Of a stretch of 64,000 nucleotides of DNA, positions 8,239-17,278 are shown piece after piece (position 1 is the stretch's first letter; each line of letters begins with the position of its first letter). The translations under genes and the position numbers were made by a program. The stretch lies in contig CAVUBD010000008.1 of NCBI GenBank assembly GCA_963739615.1, positions 19,081 to 83,080 of the forward strand. The letters are read 5' to 3'. Source of the stretch: Palsa-504 sp963739615. GTDB lineage: Bacteria > Actinomycetota > Actinomycetes > Streptosporangiales > Streptosporangiaceae. A model generated the notes under the pieces. That model ran no database searches and had not been told where the DNA came from. It worked only from the letters and a program-made list of their open reading frames with translations.

Positions 8239-9630
8239 TCAGCCTGGCAGGCTCTGGACGGTGCCGGCGGTGATGGCGCTGACGAGCTGGGCGTGGTCTC
8301 GCTCGTTCTGATCGGCGTACTGGCGGGCGAACCGGCTGATCGCAGCGGTGAAGTTAGGGCCCTTGCCGATGTAGCTGTGGATGGCCACGGGGTCGCCGGT
8401 GCGGGCGTGGGCGCGGGCTAGTGTCTCGCCGCAGGCGGTGGCGAACTCGACGAGGCGGGGGGCGATCAGCTCGGTGGTCGGGATGATCTTCATGTCGCGG
8501 AACTGCCGTACGTAGTAGTCCTTGCCGTGGAGCGAGCCCCAGCCGACGAAGATGTCGGTGGCGCTTTGTACCAGCCGTTTGCCGTTGATTACCCGGGCAC
8601 CGTGGTTATCGTGGCGGCTGGGCTGGGTCCGGGCCTCATATACCGACGGCCCGGCCTGTTTGACCTGCAGGAACAACGGATCGGCCCCAGTGCGGCCCTC
8701 GAGGAGCACCAGGTAGACCTGCATCCCCACGCTGCCGACTCCCACCACCTGGCGGACCACATCGACCTCGGTGAACCGGTCGAATAGGCTTCGCCGGTCC
8801 TCCTGCAGAGTCAGCCGGTACCCGGCCAGGAGGTGGTCGGCTAGGTCCGCTTGCTCGTCGTCGCTGACCGTGACGCGGATCGGGGGATCCTCGGTTATCC
8901 GGGGCCGCCCGTGCACCATCGTGGTGAGCTTGGCGAACGCTCCGCTGCTGGTGCGGCGTTTCCGCTTCTTCTCAATATGGATCGAGACCCGCCCGCGGTC
9001 GGCCGGCTCGAAGTAGCTGATCAGGCTGTCGACGTGGATGCCGTCGTACCAGATGTCGAGCTCGGGCATCATCGTGTACCGGCGCATGCGCCTGCGATAG
9101 GCCTCCACGCCGGCGGTTACCGCGGCAGCGGCGCGCGGCGGCTTGATGCGGTTCTCCCTCGCCGCTACCACGATGCTGGCGGCAAAGCGCTTGATGTCCC
9201 ATTCGAAGGGTCCGGGGTGAGTTTCGTCGAAGTCGCGCAGGTCGAACGACAAGTTCCGCTCCGGCGTGGCCCACAGGCCGAAGTTCAGTATGTGGGCGTC
9301 ACCGCACAACTGCACCACCAGCCCGCTGCTGGGCTGAGATGCGAGGTCTTCAGCCATGACCGCTGCGGCACCCCGGTAGTAATTCCAGGCAGAGGCGGCC
9401 ATGCGCTGATGCCGGATGGGAACCAGCTCGGGAACCCGGATCTGGTTCTGGGCCAGGATCGTCTGCAGTGCGCTGTGGCCGCGTTCCTCCTCTGCCCAGT
9501 ACCCCAGCGTGCCCCGCGGAGCCCGTTTCCGGGCGGCCTTCCCCGCTGCTCGCCTCTCGTCACTCGTTGCGGGCAGATCATGCCGCGCAGCAGGCGAGGG
9601 TACTGGTCTCGCCGAACCGGACTCCGTCAT
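8239..9630 (-). CDS. DUF2252 family protein
   Basis: An intact 463-residue member of DUF2252, a kinase-like-fold family of unknown biochemical role common in actinobacteria. Recognisable landmarks are RGTLGYWAEEERGHSALQ near the N-terminus, the strongly conserved QLCGDAHILNFGLWATPERN with its GDxHxxNFG motif, FDLRDFDETHPGPFEWDIKR, VVGVGSVGMQVYLVLLEG and the C-terminal AHARTGDPVAIHSYIGKG. These motifs match the catalytic-loop pattern of the choline/aminoglycoside kinase superfamily. I start at ATG 9630 (MTESGSARPV); a frame extension to 9702 exists. No operon partner is visible. Confidence 0.88.
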   Translation of the reverse strand: MTESGSARPVPSPAARHDLPATSDERRAAGKAARKRAPRGTLGYWAEEERGHSALQTILAQNQIRVPELVPIRHQRMAASAWNYYRGAAAVMAEDLASQPSSGLVVQLCGDAHILNFGLWATPERNLSFDLRDFDETHPGPFEWDIKRFAASIVVAARENRIKPPRAAAAVTAGVEAYRRRMRRYTMMPELDIWYDGIHVDSLISYFEPADRGRVSIHIEKKRKRRTSSGAFAKLTTMVHGRPRITEDPPIRVTVSDDEQADLADHLLAGYRLTLQEDRRSLFDRFTEVDVVRQVVGVGSVGMQVYLVLLEGRTGADPLFLQVKQAGPSVYEARTQPSRHDNHGARVINGKRLVQSATDIFVGWGSLHGKDYYVRQFRDMKIIPTTELIAPRLVEFATACGETLARAHARTGDPVAIHSYIGKGPNFTAAISRFARQYADQNERDHAQLVSAITAGTVQSLPG

Positions 9631-9935
9631 GAAGCCTTTTTCTTCGAGGTGGCCGCCATGAGGCACCGGCGGATCAGCTGTCTTCACCGGCCGGCTGTGC
9701 ATATGCTACCTGGCCCAGATCCTCGGCTCCTTCTCACTACGGCGCCTCGGCCGCCAAGGCAAGACCGCCGCCTTCATCCGGACAACCGGGCCGATCCACG
9801 GCACACGCGTCGCGGACCAGCTACCCGGTCCTATCGGCGGACGTGGTAACCGGCCGCGATCCCAACGCTGAACGCGAACCGATATGGGCGAGCCTCGTCG
9901 CCAGCGGGCGCTTGCGGGCGCCCGGGACCTCGTAC
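9631..9935. other. Gene-free stretch
   Basis: About 300 bases between the DUF2252 start and the phosphotransferase remnant. The frames show no domain. It must hold the DUF2252 promoter, which I cannot place. Confidence 0.35.
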
Positions 9936-10254
9936 TTACTCGCGCATCACGACATCGAGGGCCGGCCACGGCGGACCCGAGCGCAGCGCACCGAGGAGGC
10001 CGCGCAGCGCTCGCCGCCCGTTCGGGAGCTGGTCACCGGGATCACAGCGGTGCTTTGCCACCACCGCCAGGACGAGCCCCCGGCAATCCCGGAGCAGCGC
10101 TTGATCGACATCCGGCAAACACGTCACAAGGCAACAGGCGCACCGAGAGCTTGTTCGAGTTATGAAGAACGCTCGCGTCGTCGACCGGCAGGTCCAGCCC
10201 TTCGGCGATCGACGTCACCGCAGCCACCGCACGTGAAACTTCTGATGCCTCCAT
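9936..10254 (-). pseudogene. Aminoglycoside-phosphotransferase-like gene, middle deleted
   Basis: The ATG at 10254 opens MEASEVSRAVAAVTSIAEGL and continues DASVLHNSNKLSVRLLPCDV, the N-terminal lobe of an actinobacterial APH/choline-kinase-like enzyme. Directly after it, in another frame, comes a family-typical C-terminus: DQALLRDCRGLVLAVVAKHR, then DQLPNGRRA and GALRSGPPWPALD. The central 200 or so residues, including the catalytic HxDxxxxN loop and the DFD motif, are absent. The gene keeps its two ends with the body removed, the same style of damage as in several other genes of this window. Confidence 0.6.
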
Positions 10255-10530
10255 CTTCTCCCCACCCTCGCACCCCAACCGCCGATAGGTGCGCCGATCG
10301 TGAGTCGCGGCTGGAGTAGGCAAAGATGTAGCCGGCCAGGATGCAGCCGTCGAGCCTGAAGTCCAGCCGCGTTTTAGCCAGGACCTGCCGTCGGCTGAGC
10401 CCGGGATGCTGGACCTCGGTCAGGCTCCCCCCGCTGGCGTCATCCGGCGTCATCTGCGTGACTCCTTCCGCGCTATCTCAACCGTCCAGGGCCAGCTTGA
10501 GGGCGGCTGGAAGACGCGAACGACACCAGT

Positions 10531-10960
10531 ATGAGACGGGCCGCCAACTCCTCCGGCATCGATCTGCGGGTCAGCTGGCCGGAGGCGAGTTACTGCGCGG
10601 TTGACGTCGAGATCACAGGGCTTGACCTCCGCCGCGACAGTATCGTGTCCATCGGTTCCGCAGGCATCCGTGATGGCCGGATCATCTCCACCGATAGCTG
10701 CTACAGCCTGATCTGGCCCGCCTGCCCGGTCCCGGCAGCGTCCATGCACATCCACTGCCTGCGTCCGGCGGACCTGGAGAATGCCCCTGCCACCCGGGAT
10801 GTCGGCCAGGAGATAGCCTGTCGGCTAGTCGGCCGCATCGTGGTCGCCCATGCGGCCTGGATCGAGCGGGCCTTCCTGCGGAGACTGCTACGCCAGGCCA
10901 GGCTCCGGTTCGCGACTCCCATGATCGACGCCGCGGCGCTCGCCCCGGGCCCTGGGCTAC
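10531..10960 (+). pseudogene. DnaQ-like 3'-5' exonuclease remnant
   Basis: The frame reads YCAVDVEITGLDLRRDSIVS, an Exo I motif in the form DVE, then IGSAGIRDGRII and HCLRPADLENAP. Exo II is VVAHAAWIERAFLRRLL, where the usual Asn and Asp have become Ala and Ile. After MIDAAALA the frame slips near 10950; the next frame gives ALGYAQGRDLRAIARLLSGF, the helix before Exo III, and then stops without the final HxAxxD. Two changed catalytic motifs plus a frameshift mean it is inactive. Confidence 0.6.
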
Positions 10961-11044
10961 GCGCAGGGCCGGGACCTCCGTGCTATTGCCCGCCTTCTAT
11001 CTGGCTTCGGTGTCGTTACACCCACAATCAAATCGCGCTGATCG

Positions 11045-11310
11045 ATGCGGCTGAAGATACACGTCCAGGAAAGCCGCGTCGATCAGGTGCGCGCTTTCGC
11101 TTCGGGCGGCGCCGACGCCCTCGAGGATCAGCGGCGGGCAGCCCACGGGAACCTCGATCGCACCCGGTCGCTGCCGCTCGTCCCACGGAGGTGGCCGGTA
11201 GGACACGGGCCGGTTGGCGCGTGCGGCGATGAGGACGCCGCTGTTCAGCAGTTCGGCCCAGCCGAACCGGGAGGCGCATCGTGTCCGCGGCGACGGCGGT
11301 CAGCCGTTCA
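11045..11310 (-). pseudogene. Possible P-loop nucleoside kinase remnant
   Basis: In minus-strand frames I can read LLNSGVLIAARANRPVSYRP and, one frame over, WDERQRPGAIEVPVGCPPLI followed by LEGVGAARSE. The GAIEVP..LILEGVGA pattern resembles the Walker B region of actinobacterial uridine-kinase-like proteins. The P-loop is not present and the frame changes within the fragment. The assignment is tentative. Confidence 0.3.
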
Positions 11311-11578
11311 GCGCGCCACGGTCCCGCTTCGGGTTCTTCGGTGCGCAAGCACAGCGGCACAGTGATCAGTGGTACCACGTCGCCTGCTCTGGCTCGTTCG
11401 CCGGGCGATCGTTCACCCCCGGGCCCGTACCCTTCGCCGCTGACGCCCTAGCTCCTCGTTAACAGCCGTATGCCAGCTCGGCAGTAGCTGAAGCAGTCCC
11501 TGCACCGCGCGGCTCCCTGAGCTTCCCAAGAGGATATCGAGGCGTTAACTGTCAGATACCGGACCTAAGGTACTAGTC

Positions 11579-11890
11579 GTGCACGAACCACCTGGCCGTT
11601 ACGACGTCATCATCAGGGTCGCGCGTGATGGCGGCCAGCTTCCTGACCCGGTTACCTTCGCGGTAGCAGCTGACAAGGCGGCGTCACGCCGGTCCGCCAG
11701 CATCATCAGCGTGCACACGGCCGGCACGATCATCAACGTTGTCACGGTTACCGCTCCAGGCCGGTACGCAGCCCTGGCCGTCGCTCGCGCCGTCGTGTCC
11801 GACGCGCTCAAGCTCCAGGCCCCCTCACCCACCCGGTCAGGTAGCGATACCCGCTGTCGTAAGGCGGCGCATAGAACGTTTTCTGCCTGA
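11579..11890 (+). CDS. Small protein of unknown function
   Basis: A 103-residue frame from GTG 11579, whose first 80 residues look folded: RYDVIIRVARDGGQLPDPVT, ASIISVHTAGTIINVVTVTA and AALAVARAVVSDALKLQAP. This alternation of strands and helices suggests a small ferredoxin-like alpha/beta fold. The last 25 residues are basic and may be unstructured. I recall similar small proteins in actinomycete genomes but know no function. The ribosome binding site is weak, so the exact start is unsure. Confidence 0.5.
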   Translation: MHEPPGRYDVIIRVARDGGQLPDPVTFAVAADKAASRRSASIISVHTAGTIINVVTVTAPGRYAALAVARAVVSDALKLQAPSPTRSGSDTRCRKAAHRTFSA

Positions 11891-11953
11891 GCTGGCTACG
11901 GCAGACACTGACGAGCCTCCGCTGTCCACTCGCCTGGGTCTTATGAGGCAGCC

Positions 11954-13213
11954 ATGATGCAGGTCCGGTTCAGCCAGATCACCGCCGACCCGCGGCCCCT
12001 CGCGTCGGACTTCTCCAACCTCGCCAGCGCCCCGGACATGTCGGGCGTGTCGAGTTCCGACCCGGTTGAAGACGTCTGCGACGCGATCCTCGCGATTCTG
12101 AAATGGCTCGGGTAAGGAGGCGGAAGCGGTCGGCCAGTTCTTCGGTGACATCGTGAAGGCGCTGCTGAGCCCCGGTAGCTATCCCTTCCGCTGGGCGCTG
12201 TGGCAGCTGGCCATGTGGGCCTGGGACATGGTCAGCACCACGCACGACATCATGGCGCACACCGGCTTCATGCTGCCGCACGGCCAGCTCAACTACCCGG
12301 ACAACGGCGAGCTGCGCCTCGCGAACGAGATCGACTCGGGCCTGATCTCACTCGGCAACAGCCTGGACGGGTCGTTCGCGCAGGCGCTGGCGGATGCCAC
12401 GGATCCGTTCGGCAACCTGGACAAGGACCCGAACCTGCTGATCCCGCCGCACAACCCCAGAGCGCGGCCGTACCCGTTCCTGCCGGTGCGCACCGTCCAG
12501 CTGCCTTCGGGCGAGGTGAACGAGTTCCGTCGGCCCTGGGGCTACCCCAGCCAGTCACGCAACGTGCAAGGACAGCTGTATCCGACGCCGGGCGAGGAGA
12601 GCAACATCCGGGCCGAAGCCGACTTCGCCGGCCTCGGCCGGGACCTCGGCAGCATCCTGAAGGCCGGCGTGCAGGTCGCCGCGGGAACGGTGAGCGGCCC
12701 CTATCCCCAGGGCGCCACCCCCGATCAGGTCTTCTTCAGGACCGGCAGGCCCGTCTCGCCAGCCGAACGCGCGGAATACGAACAGGCGCCGACCCCGGCG
12801 CACACCGATGCGGTGAACGAGCGCCTGATCGGACGGCAACCCGGCACGGACCACAGCCCGCTCGGCGACCCGGTTCAGTTCTGCGGCTACCTCATGGGCC
12901 AGGTAGTCTCGCCGGAATACAGTACACGGCGGACTTCAACCTGGACGCCGACCGGGGCTACGGGTACCGCTGCTGGGACTGGATCCGCGGTACCACGACG
13001 GGCCGGAACCAGCGGGGCCAGACGTATCTGCTGCCGGTGGTGCCGCCCGAAGGCGCGGAGGCCGACCCGCCCTGGTACCCGGCCCCGCCGGAGCAGTGGC
13101 CGGGCGCGTCGCCCGACGCCATCCAGCAGGCCATCGAGTTGCGCTACCTGCCCGGTCAGCAAGCGGGCAAGGCGGGGGGATCCAGTGATGCACAGCCGCG
13201 GTCACTGCCATGA
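11954..13213 (+). pseudogene. Unfamiliar 420-residue protein upstream of the RiPP genes, two frameshifts
   Basis: The reading starts MMQVRFSQITADPRPLASDF and runs to AILAILKWLG, where a stop TAA at 12113 interrupts it. One frame over it continues KEAEAVGQFFGDIVKALLSP, a Trp-rich stretch (WALWQLAMWAWDMV), MAHTGFMLPHGQLNYPDNGE and EVNEFRRPWGYPSQSRN. A second slip near 12910 leads to YTADFNLDADRGYGYRCWDW and ends ELRYLPGQ. All pieces together give about 418 residues of consistent coding quality. I do not recognise a family. It lies directly upstream of the His-rich gene and YcaO and overlaps the former by 26 bases, so it may belong to the peptide locus. The slips may be sequencing errors. Confidence 0.55.
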
Positions 13214-13960
13214 CCATTCCCACGAGCACTGCCCATGAGCACCGGGGCCACGAGCACTGCGAGCACTGGGGCCACGAGCGACTGCGGCACCGGGGCCAGC
13301 GAGGGCTACGAGCACACGGCGGCCACGATCACTGCGAGCCATCCCTGCTGACTGCTGTTGCCACGGGCACTGCGGCCAGCGGTGACGGCGGCACCGGCGG
13401 GCCGGGCGGCCGGTACGCCAGCCCGGGACCAGCACGGGCCAGCTCAACGGGGGGCCCATCACGGCGCGGGCAGATCACCGGGGTCGATCCACCCACCGTC
13501 TGGCCCGGGCCGCGTCCGCAGATGTGGCTGCCCTATCTCTTCATCCGCGCCTACCCGGGCGATACGGGGCCCGGCCCGCCCAGGGGGTCTGGTGGGAGAG
13601 CCCCGACGTGTACATAGACCGGGCGTGGCACCGGCCGCCGCCCCCGACGTACCCGCCCAACTCGGCCAGATCGCGCTGGCCAACCAGGACAACACCGTGT
13701 ACGCCCACGTCTGGAACCTGGGCCGCGCGCCAGCCCGTGAGGTGGTGGTGCAGTTCTACTGGTGTAATCCGGCGCTCGGCTTCAATCCGGTGGGGGCCAC
13801 ACAGATCGGCACGGCGTACACGACACGTCGGGCGCCCGGGGCAGCGGCTCCTGTCATGCGGTGGTGAAGTGCCCGGTGAGCTGGGTGCCCACGTTCGTCA
13901 ACGGCGGTCACGAGTGCCTGCTCATCCGGGTTCAGGCGGGCCCGGGAGTACGCCGGCTAC
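13188..13960 (+). pseudogene. His/Cys-rich protein with CARDB-like domain, several frameshifts
   Basis: An ATG at 13188 follows GCGGGGGGA with good spacing and opens MHSRGHCHDHSHEHC. Restoring one base near 13233 continues HEHRGHEHCEHWGHE and later GGHDHCE, giving an N-terminus of HEHC-type repeats likely to bind metal. A Gly/Ser linker follows, then WLPYLFIRAYPGD, VWWESPDVYIDRAWH, ALANQDNTVYAHVWNLGRAP and VVVQFYWCNPALGFNPVG, a beta-rich CARDB/Ig-like pattern, ending near VNGGHECLLIRVQA. At least three frame changes occur (about 13233, 13575, 13665), plus one near 13830. The C-terminus runs into the start of the YcaO gene. I do not know its function. Confidence 0.5.
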
Positions 13961-13963
13961 GGG

Positions 13964-15223
13964 GTGGTCCGCACGATACCGCCGTCGCAGACGATCCGTC
14001 AGGTCTTGCCGCTGATGGAAACCGTGGGCGTGACGCGGATCGCCGATATCACCGGCCTGGATTCCATCGGGATACCGAACTTCACCACCGTCCGCCCCCG
14101 CGAATCAGGCGAAGGGATCTCGTACTACAACGGCAAGGGCGTCACCCGCGCGGCCGCCAAGGCGGGGGCACTCATGGAGGCCATCGAGCGCTACAGCGGC
14201 GAATTCTGCGACCACCGTGTTTACTGCACCCGCGCGGAGATAGGCCGCAGCGGGCCGACGGTGGATCCGGCCGAGATCCTGGTCCCCACCCTCGTCTCAT
14301 ACCAGCCTGACCAGGCCCTGGAGTGGGTGGAAGGCTTCGACCTGATCTCGGATACCGCCACGTTCGTCCCGCTCAACCTGGTCATCTGTCCTTACCAGCC
14401 GCCGCCCGGACGACCGAGGATTTCTACGAAAGCACCAACGGGCTGGCCTCGGGCAACGCGGGAAGAGGCACTGTGCCACGCCCTTTGCGAAGTCATCGAA
14501 CGGGACGCGATAGCGGTCGCGGCCGCGTCACGGGATCTGGGCCCGGCGGTGGCCCGGGTCCTGGCCCAGCTCAGCGTGAGTCCTCCGGCCGCGTCCGGCG
14601 CGACCTCCGCGCCGGACCATCCGCTTATTGACCTCAACACGCTGCCGCCACGCCCGCTGGCGCTGGCCGCCAAACTGCGCCGCGCGGGGCTGCGCGTGTA
14701 CCTGCGGGACGTCACGTCCCCGGTCGGCGTCCCGGCCATGACCTGTTCGATCGTCGAACCCCAGGCCGACGGGCAACACATCGCGCACGGCGGTTCCGGC
14801 TGCCATCCCGACGCCCGCGTCGCGGTGGCGCGGGCGCTGACCGAAGCCGCCCAGAGCCGGGTCGGGCACATCCAGGGCGGACGGGAAGACCTGCCCGCCA
14901 TTGCCGCGGCGCCGAGGCGGTTCGACCCGGAGCGGGTGTTCGGTGGCGGGGAACTGCTCCCGTTCTCGAGCATCGCCTCATACGAAAACGAATGCGTGGA
15001 CGACGATATCCGGCTGCTGCTGACCCGGCTGGCCGCGGACGGCTTCGCGCAGGTGGTCGCCATCGACCTGACCCGGCCCGAGGTGGGTATCCCGGTGGTG
15101 CGGGTCGTGATACCGGGCGCCGAGGCGTGGAGCGTCTATTACACGCATATCCAGCGCACGCGACTGGGGGCGCGCGCCGTCCGGGCCCTCAGCGAGACGG
15201 CCGGCGGGAGGATCTCGCCATGA
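13964..15223 (+). CDS. YcaO cyclodehydratase-family enzyme (TfuA-partnered, probable thioamidation)
   Basis: YcaO enzymes use ATP to activate a peptide amide carbonyl for attack by Cys/Ser/Thr side chains or, with a TfuA partner, by sulfide to make thioamides. The 419 residues are intact and typical: TRIADITGLDSIGIPNFTTV, GKGVTRAAAKAGALMEAIER, EALCHALCEVIERDAIAVAA, GGSGCHPDARVAVARALTEA at about residues 276-295, and AQVVAIDLTRPEVGIPVVRV. No C-terminal PxPxP tail is present, as expected for enzymes that do not form azolines. The GTG at 13964 is the only start after an upstream stop, but the frame before it (REYAGYGVV) also looks family-like, so a short N-terminal piece may be lost. The stop overlaps the radical SAM start as ATGA. 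Confidence 0.88.
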   Translation: MVRTIPPSQTIRQVLPLMETVGVTRIADITGLDSIGIPNFTTVRPRESGEGISYYNGKGVTRAAAKAGALMEAIERYSGEFCDHRVYCTRAEIGRSGPTVDPAEILVPTLVSYQPDQALEWVEGFDLISDTATFVPLNLVICPYQPPPGRPRISTKAPTGWPRATREEALCHALCEVIERDAIAVAAASRDLGPAVARVLAQLSVSPPAASGATSAPDHPLIDLNTLPPRPLALAAKLRRAGLRVYLRDVTSPVGVPAMTCSIVEPQADGQHIAHGGSGCHPDARVAVARALTEAAQSRVGHIQGGREDLPAIAAAPRRFDPERVFGGGELLPFSSIASYENECVDDDIRLLLTRLAADGFAQVVAIDLTRPEVGIPVVRVVIPGAEAWSVYYTHIQRTRLGARAVRALSETAGGRISP

Positions 15224-16606
15224 CCGCGCCACCGGCCCGATCCCGCGCTGGCGTCCCTGCCGTACGGCGGCCGGCCCCCACGGCGATCACCTTGTGCAGC
15301 GCGACGCTGGGTGAAGATGACATCTGCGAGCCTCCGCTGGGGCCGCTTTATATCGCCGCGGCGCTTGAGGAGGCGGGCGTAGCGGTCGATTTCCGTGACT
15401 TCCAGCTCGATCCCGGGGCACACGGCCTGTCGGGTGACCGGCTCACCGCCTACCTTGCCGATCATGCGCCGATCGTGGCGATCTCGTGCTTCGTGGACAT
15501 GCTTCCCGCGGTGGTCGACGCGACCCGCCGGCTGCACGCGGAACGGCCCGGCACCGTGTTCGTCCTCGGCGGGCCAGGCCCGACGGCATCAGCCGCGCGG
15601 ATCCTCGAGGAGTATCCCTGGATAACCGCTGTCGTCCGCGGCGAGGGTGAAGAGACCACCCAGGAATGGGTGAAACTGCTCCGCGACGGCCGTGAGGCGC
15701 CGGTGCCCGGAATGGTCTACCGCAGCCAGGACGGCCTTCTCGACGGCGGAGACCGGCCCCGGAACCGGTCCATCGATAACCTCCCGCTACCCGCCTACCA
15801 CCTGCTCGACTGGAGCCATTACTCGCACGCCAGAGTCATCACCACGCGTGGCTGCTCATACCGGTGCTCCTTCTGTGACGTCACGGCATTGTGGGACAAC
15901 CGGAGTATCTACCGCTCCCTCGACGCCACCATCGCCGAACTCCAGACGATCACCGAGGTCTACGGGAAGTCCGCGATCAGCGTCGTGGACGACACCTTCG
16001 TCCTGAACCGGAACCGGGTCCGTAATTTCTGCCGCCTGCTTCTCGAGCAGAACATGAAACTCGACTGGGGGTGCTTCGGCCGTATCAATCTCATGACCGA
16101 AGACCTCATGCCCGCTGCCGCTTTCGCCGATCTACCGCGAATTCAACGGAACGCTGCGCAGCCCTGAGCCTGAGGACCGGGCGTGGCTCTTGCTGCCTGC
16201 CCTGATGCTGGACGACCGCGCGGCCGCGCTGCGGGCCATCGTCGGCAGCGCACCCGACATCTACCCGGGTTTCTATTCCTTCCCGACACCGGCGAAGGAG
16301 GCGAAGAGAAGCCTACTGGAACAGGCGATGAGCGCCCTGCACCGGACCGTCGGCAGCACCTTGTTCGACCGCTCGGTCGCGGGCCTGCTGAAACATAATG
16401 ACCCCGATCTGGAGCGTGCCCTCCTGGCCGCGCAGGACGGTACGTGCAACCGCATCGGGACGGGTCTCGCGCTCGGCCTGTTCCGGCGGACCCGCCGGCG
16501 GGCCGGTACCGATCCGCTTCCCTTCACCGGGCAGCGCGGTCCGGCGATGGTGCGAGAGCGCCCGGAAACGAAGAGCGCCCCGGCCTGGCCCTCGGTGGCG
16601 CCATGA
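15220..16606 (+). pseudogene. B12-binding-type radical SAM enzyme, internally deleted
   Basis: The gene begins at the ATGA overlap with ycaO. Residues about 20-150 look like a cobalamin-binding Rossmann domain (EPPLGPLYIAAALEEAGVAV, then VFVLGGPGPTASAARILEEY). The radical SAM motif CSYRCSFC (Cys 212, 216, 219) is intact, followed by SAISVVDDTFVLNRNRVRNF. After GRINLMTEDLM the sequence jumps, with a frame change near 16115, to LPLSPIYREFNGTLRSPEPE and the family C-terminus IYPGFYSFPTPAKEAKRSLL. About 110 residues of the barrel are missing, and CTCATG at the junction could be the microhomology used. Such enzymes often methylate unactivated carbons. This copy is probably inactive. It ends in an ATGA overlap with tfuA. 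Confidence 0.75.
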
Positions 16607-17248
16607 CCGCGCCCCCCGTGGTGTACCTCGGCCCGAGCCTGCCGGTGAGCACGGCCGAGTCGATCCTGCCGGCCGACTACCGCCCCCCCGATCAAGCGGG
16701 GGGATCTGCCCGGCCACTACGACGGCATCGTCGTGATCATCGACGGCGAGTTCGGGCAGAATCTATCGGTCTCGCCGAAGGAGATCTTGCGGCTGATCGA
16801 CAACGGCACCCCGGTGATCGGCGCGGCTAGCATGGGCGCACTCAGGGCCGCGGAACTTCATCCTTTCGGCATGACCGGCTACAGCTGGATATTCGAGGGG
16901 TACCGGTCCGGGCGGGTCATCGCTGACGATGAGGTCGCGGTCACTTACTCAGAAGACAGCCTCGCGGCGCTCACCATCCCGCTGATAAACGTCCGCTACT
17001 GGCTTGAGGGGCTGCGGGCCGACGGCGAGGTCGATGCGATAACGGCGCGCCGGATCCTCGCGCGAACGCGGCGCGTGTTCTATGCCGAACGGACCCGGCA
17101 GCTCCTTCGCCGGGAATGGGAGAAAACCATCGGCCAGCCGGAGGTCGAGCGGCTGCTGGCGGCCACTAACGGATCTATAGCCGACATCAAAGCATCGGAC
17201 GCGCGGCTCGCATTGGCCGCGGCCCGTGACATTCATGCAGGCGCGTAA
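16603..17248 (+). pseudogene. tfuA: TfuA-like protein, one-base frameshift in a C run
   Basis: TfuA proteins partner YcaO enzymes in thioamide formation and are thought to help deliver sulfur. The gene opens MTAPPVVYLGPSLPVSTAES and, after correction, runs YDGIVVIIDGEFGQNLSVSP, PVIGAASMGALRAAELHPFG, WIFEGYRSGRVIADDEVAVT and on to a normal end at 17248, about 214 residues. The only defect is seven C's instead of six at 16683-16689, the kind of homopolymer change often produced by sequencing, so the gene may be intact in life. The MGALRAAE and DDEVAV motifs are family hallmarks. The ATGA overlap with the preceding gene shows translational coupling. Confidence 0.85.
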
Positions 17249-17278
17249 AGCGGGAATGTGAAGAAAGGGCGGATGACA

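Noticed and set aside
12100..12125. CTC GGG TAA followed by GGAGG as a programmed +1 frameshift site
   Set aside because: Programmed +1 sites need the Shine-Dalgarno-like element upstream of the slip, whereas here it is downstream. With many other one-base slips in the window an indel is simpler.
13235..13351. A 38-codon Ser/Thr/Gly-rich frame (starting MSTGATSTASTGATSDCGTG) as a second RiPP precursor
   Set aside because: It lies in another frame of the His-rich gene, and its repeats arise from the CACGAGCACTGC-type nucleotide repeat; the His-rich reading continues into the CARDB-like protein.
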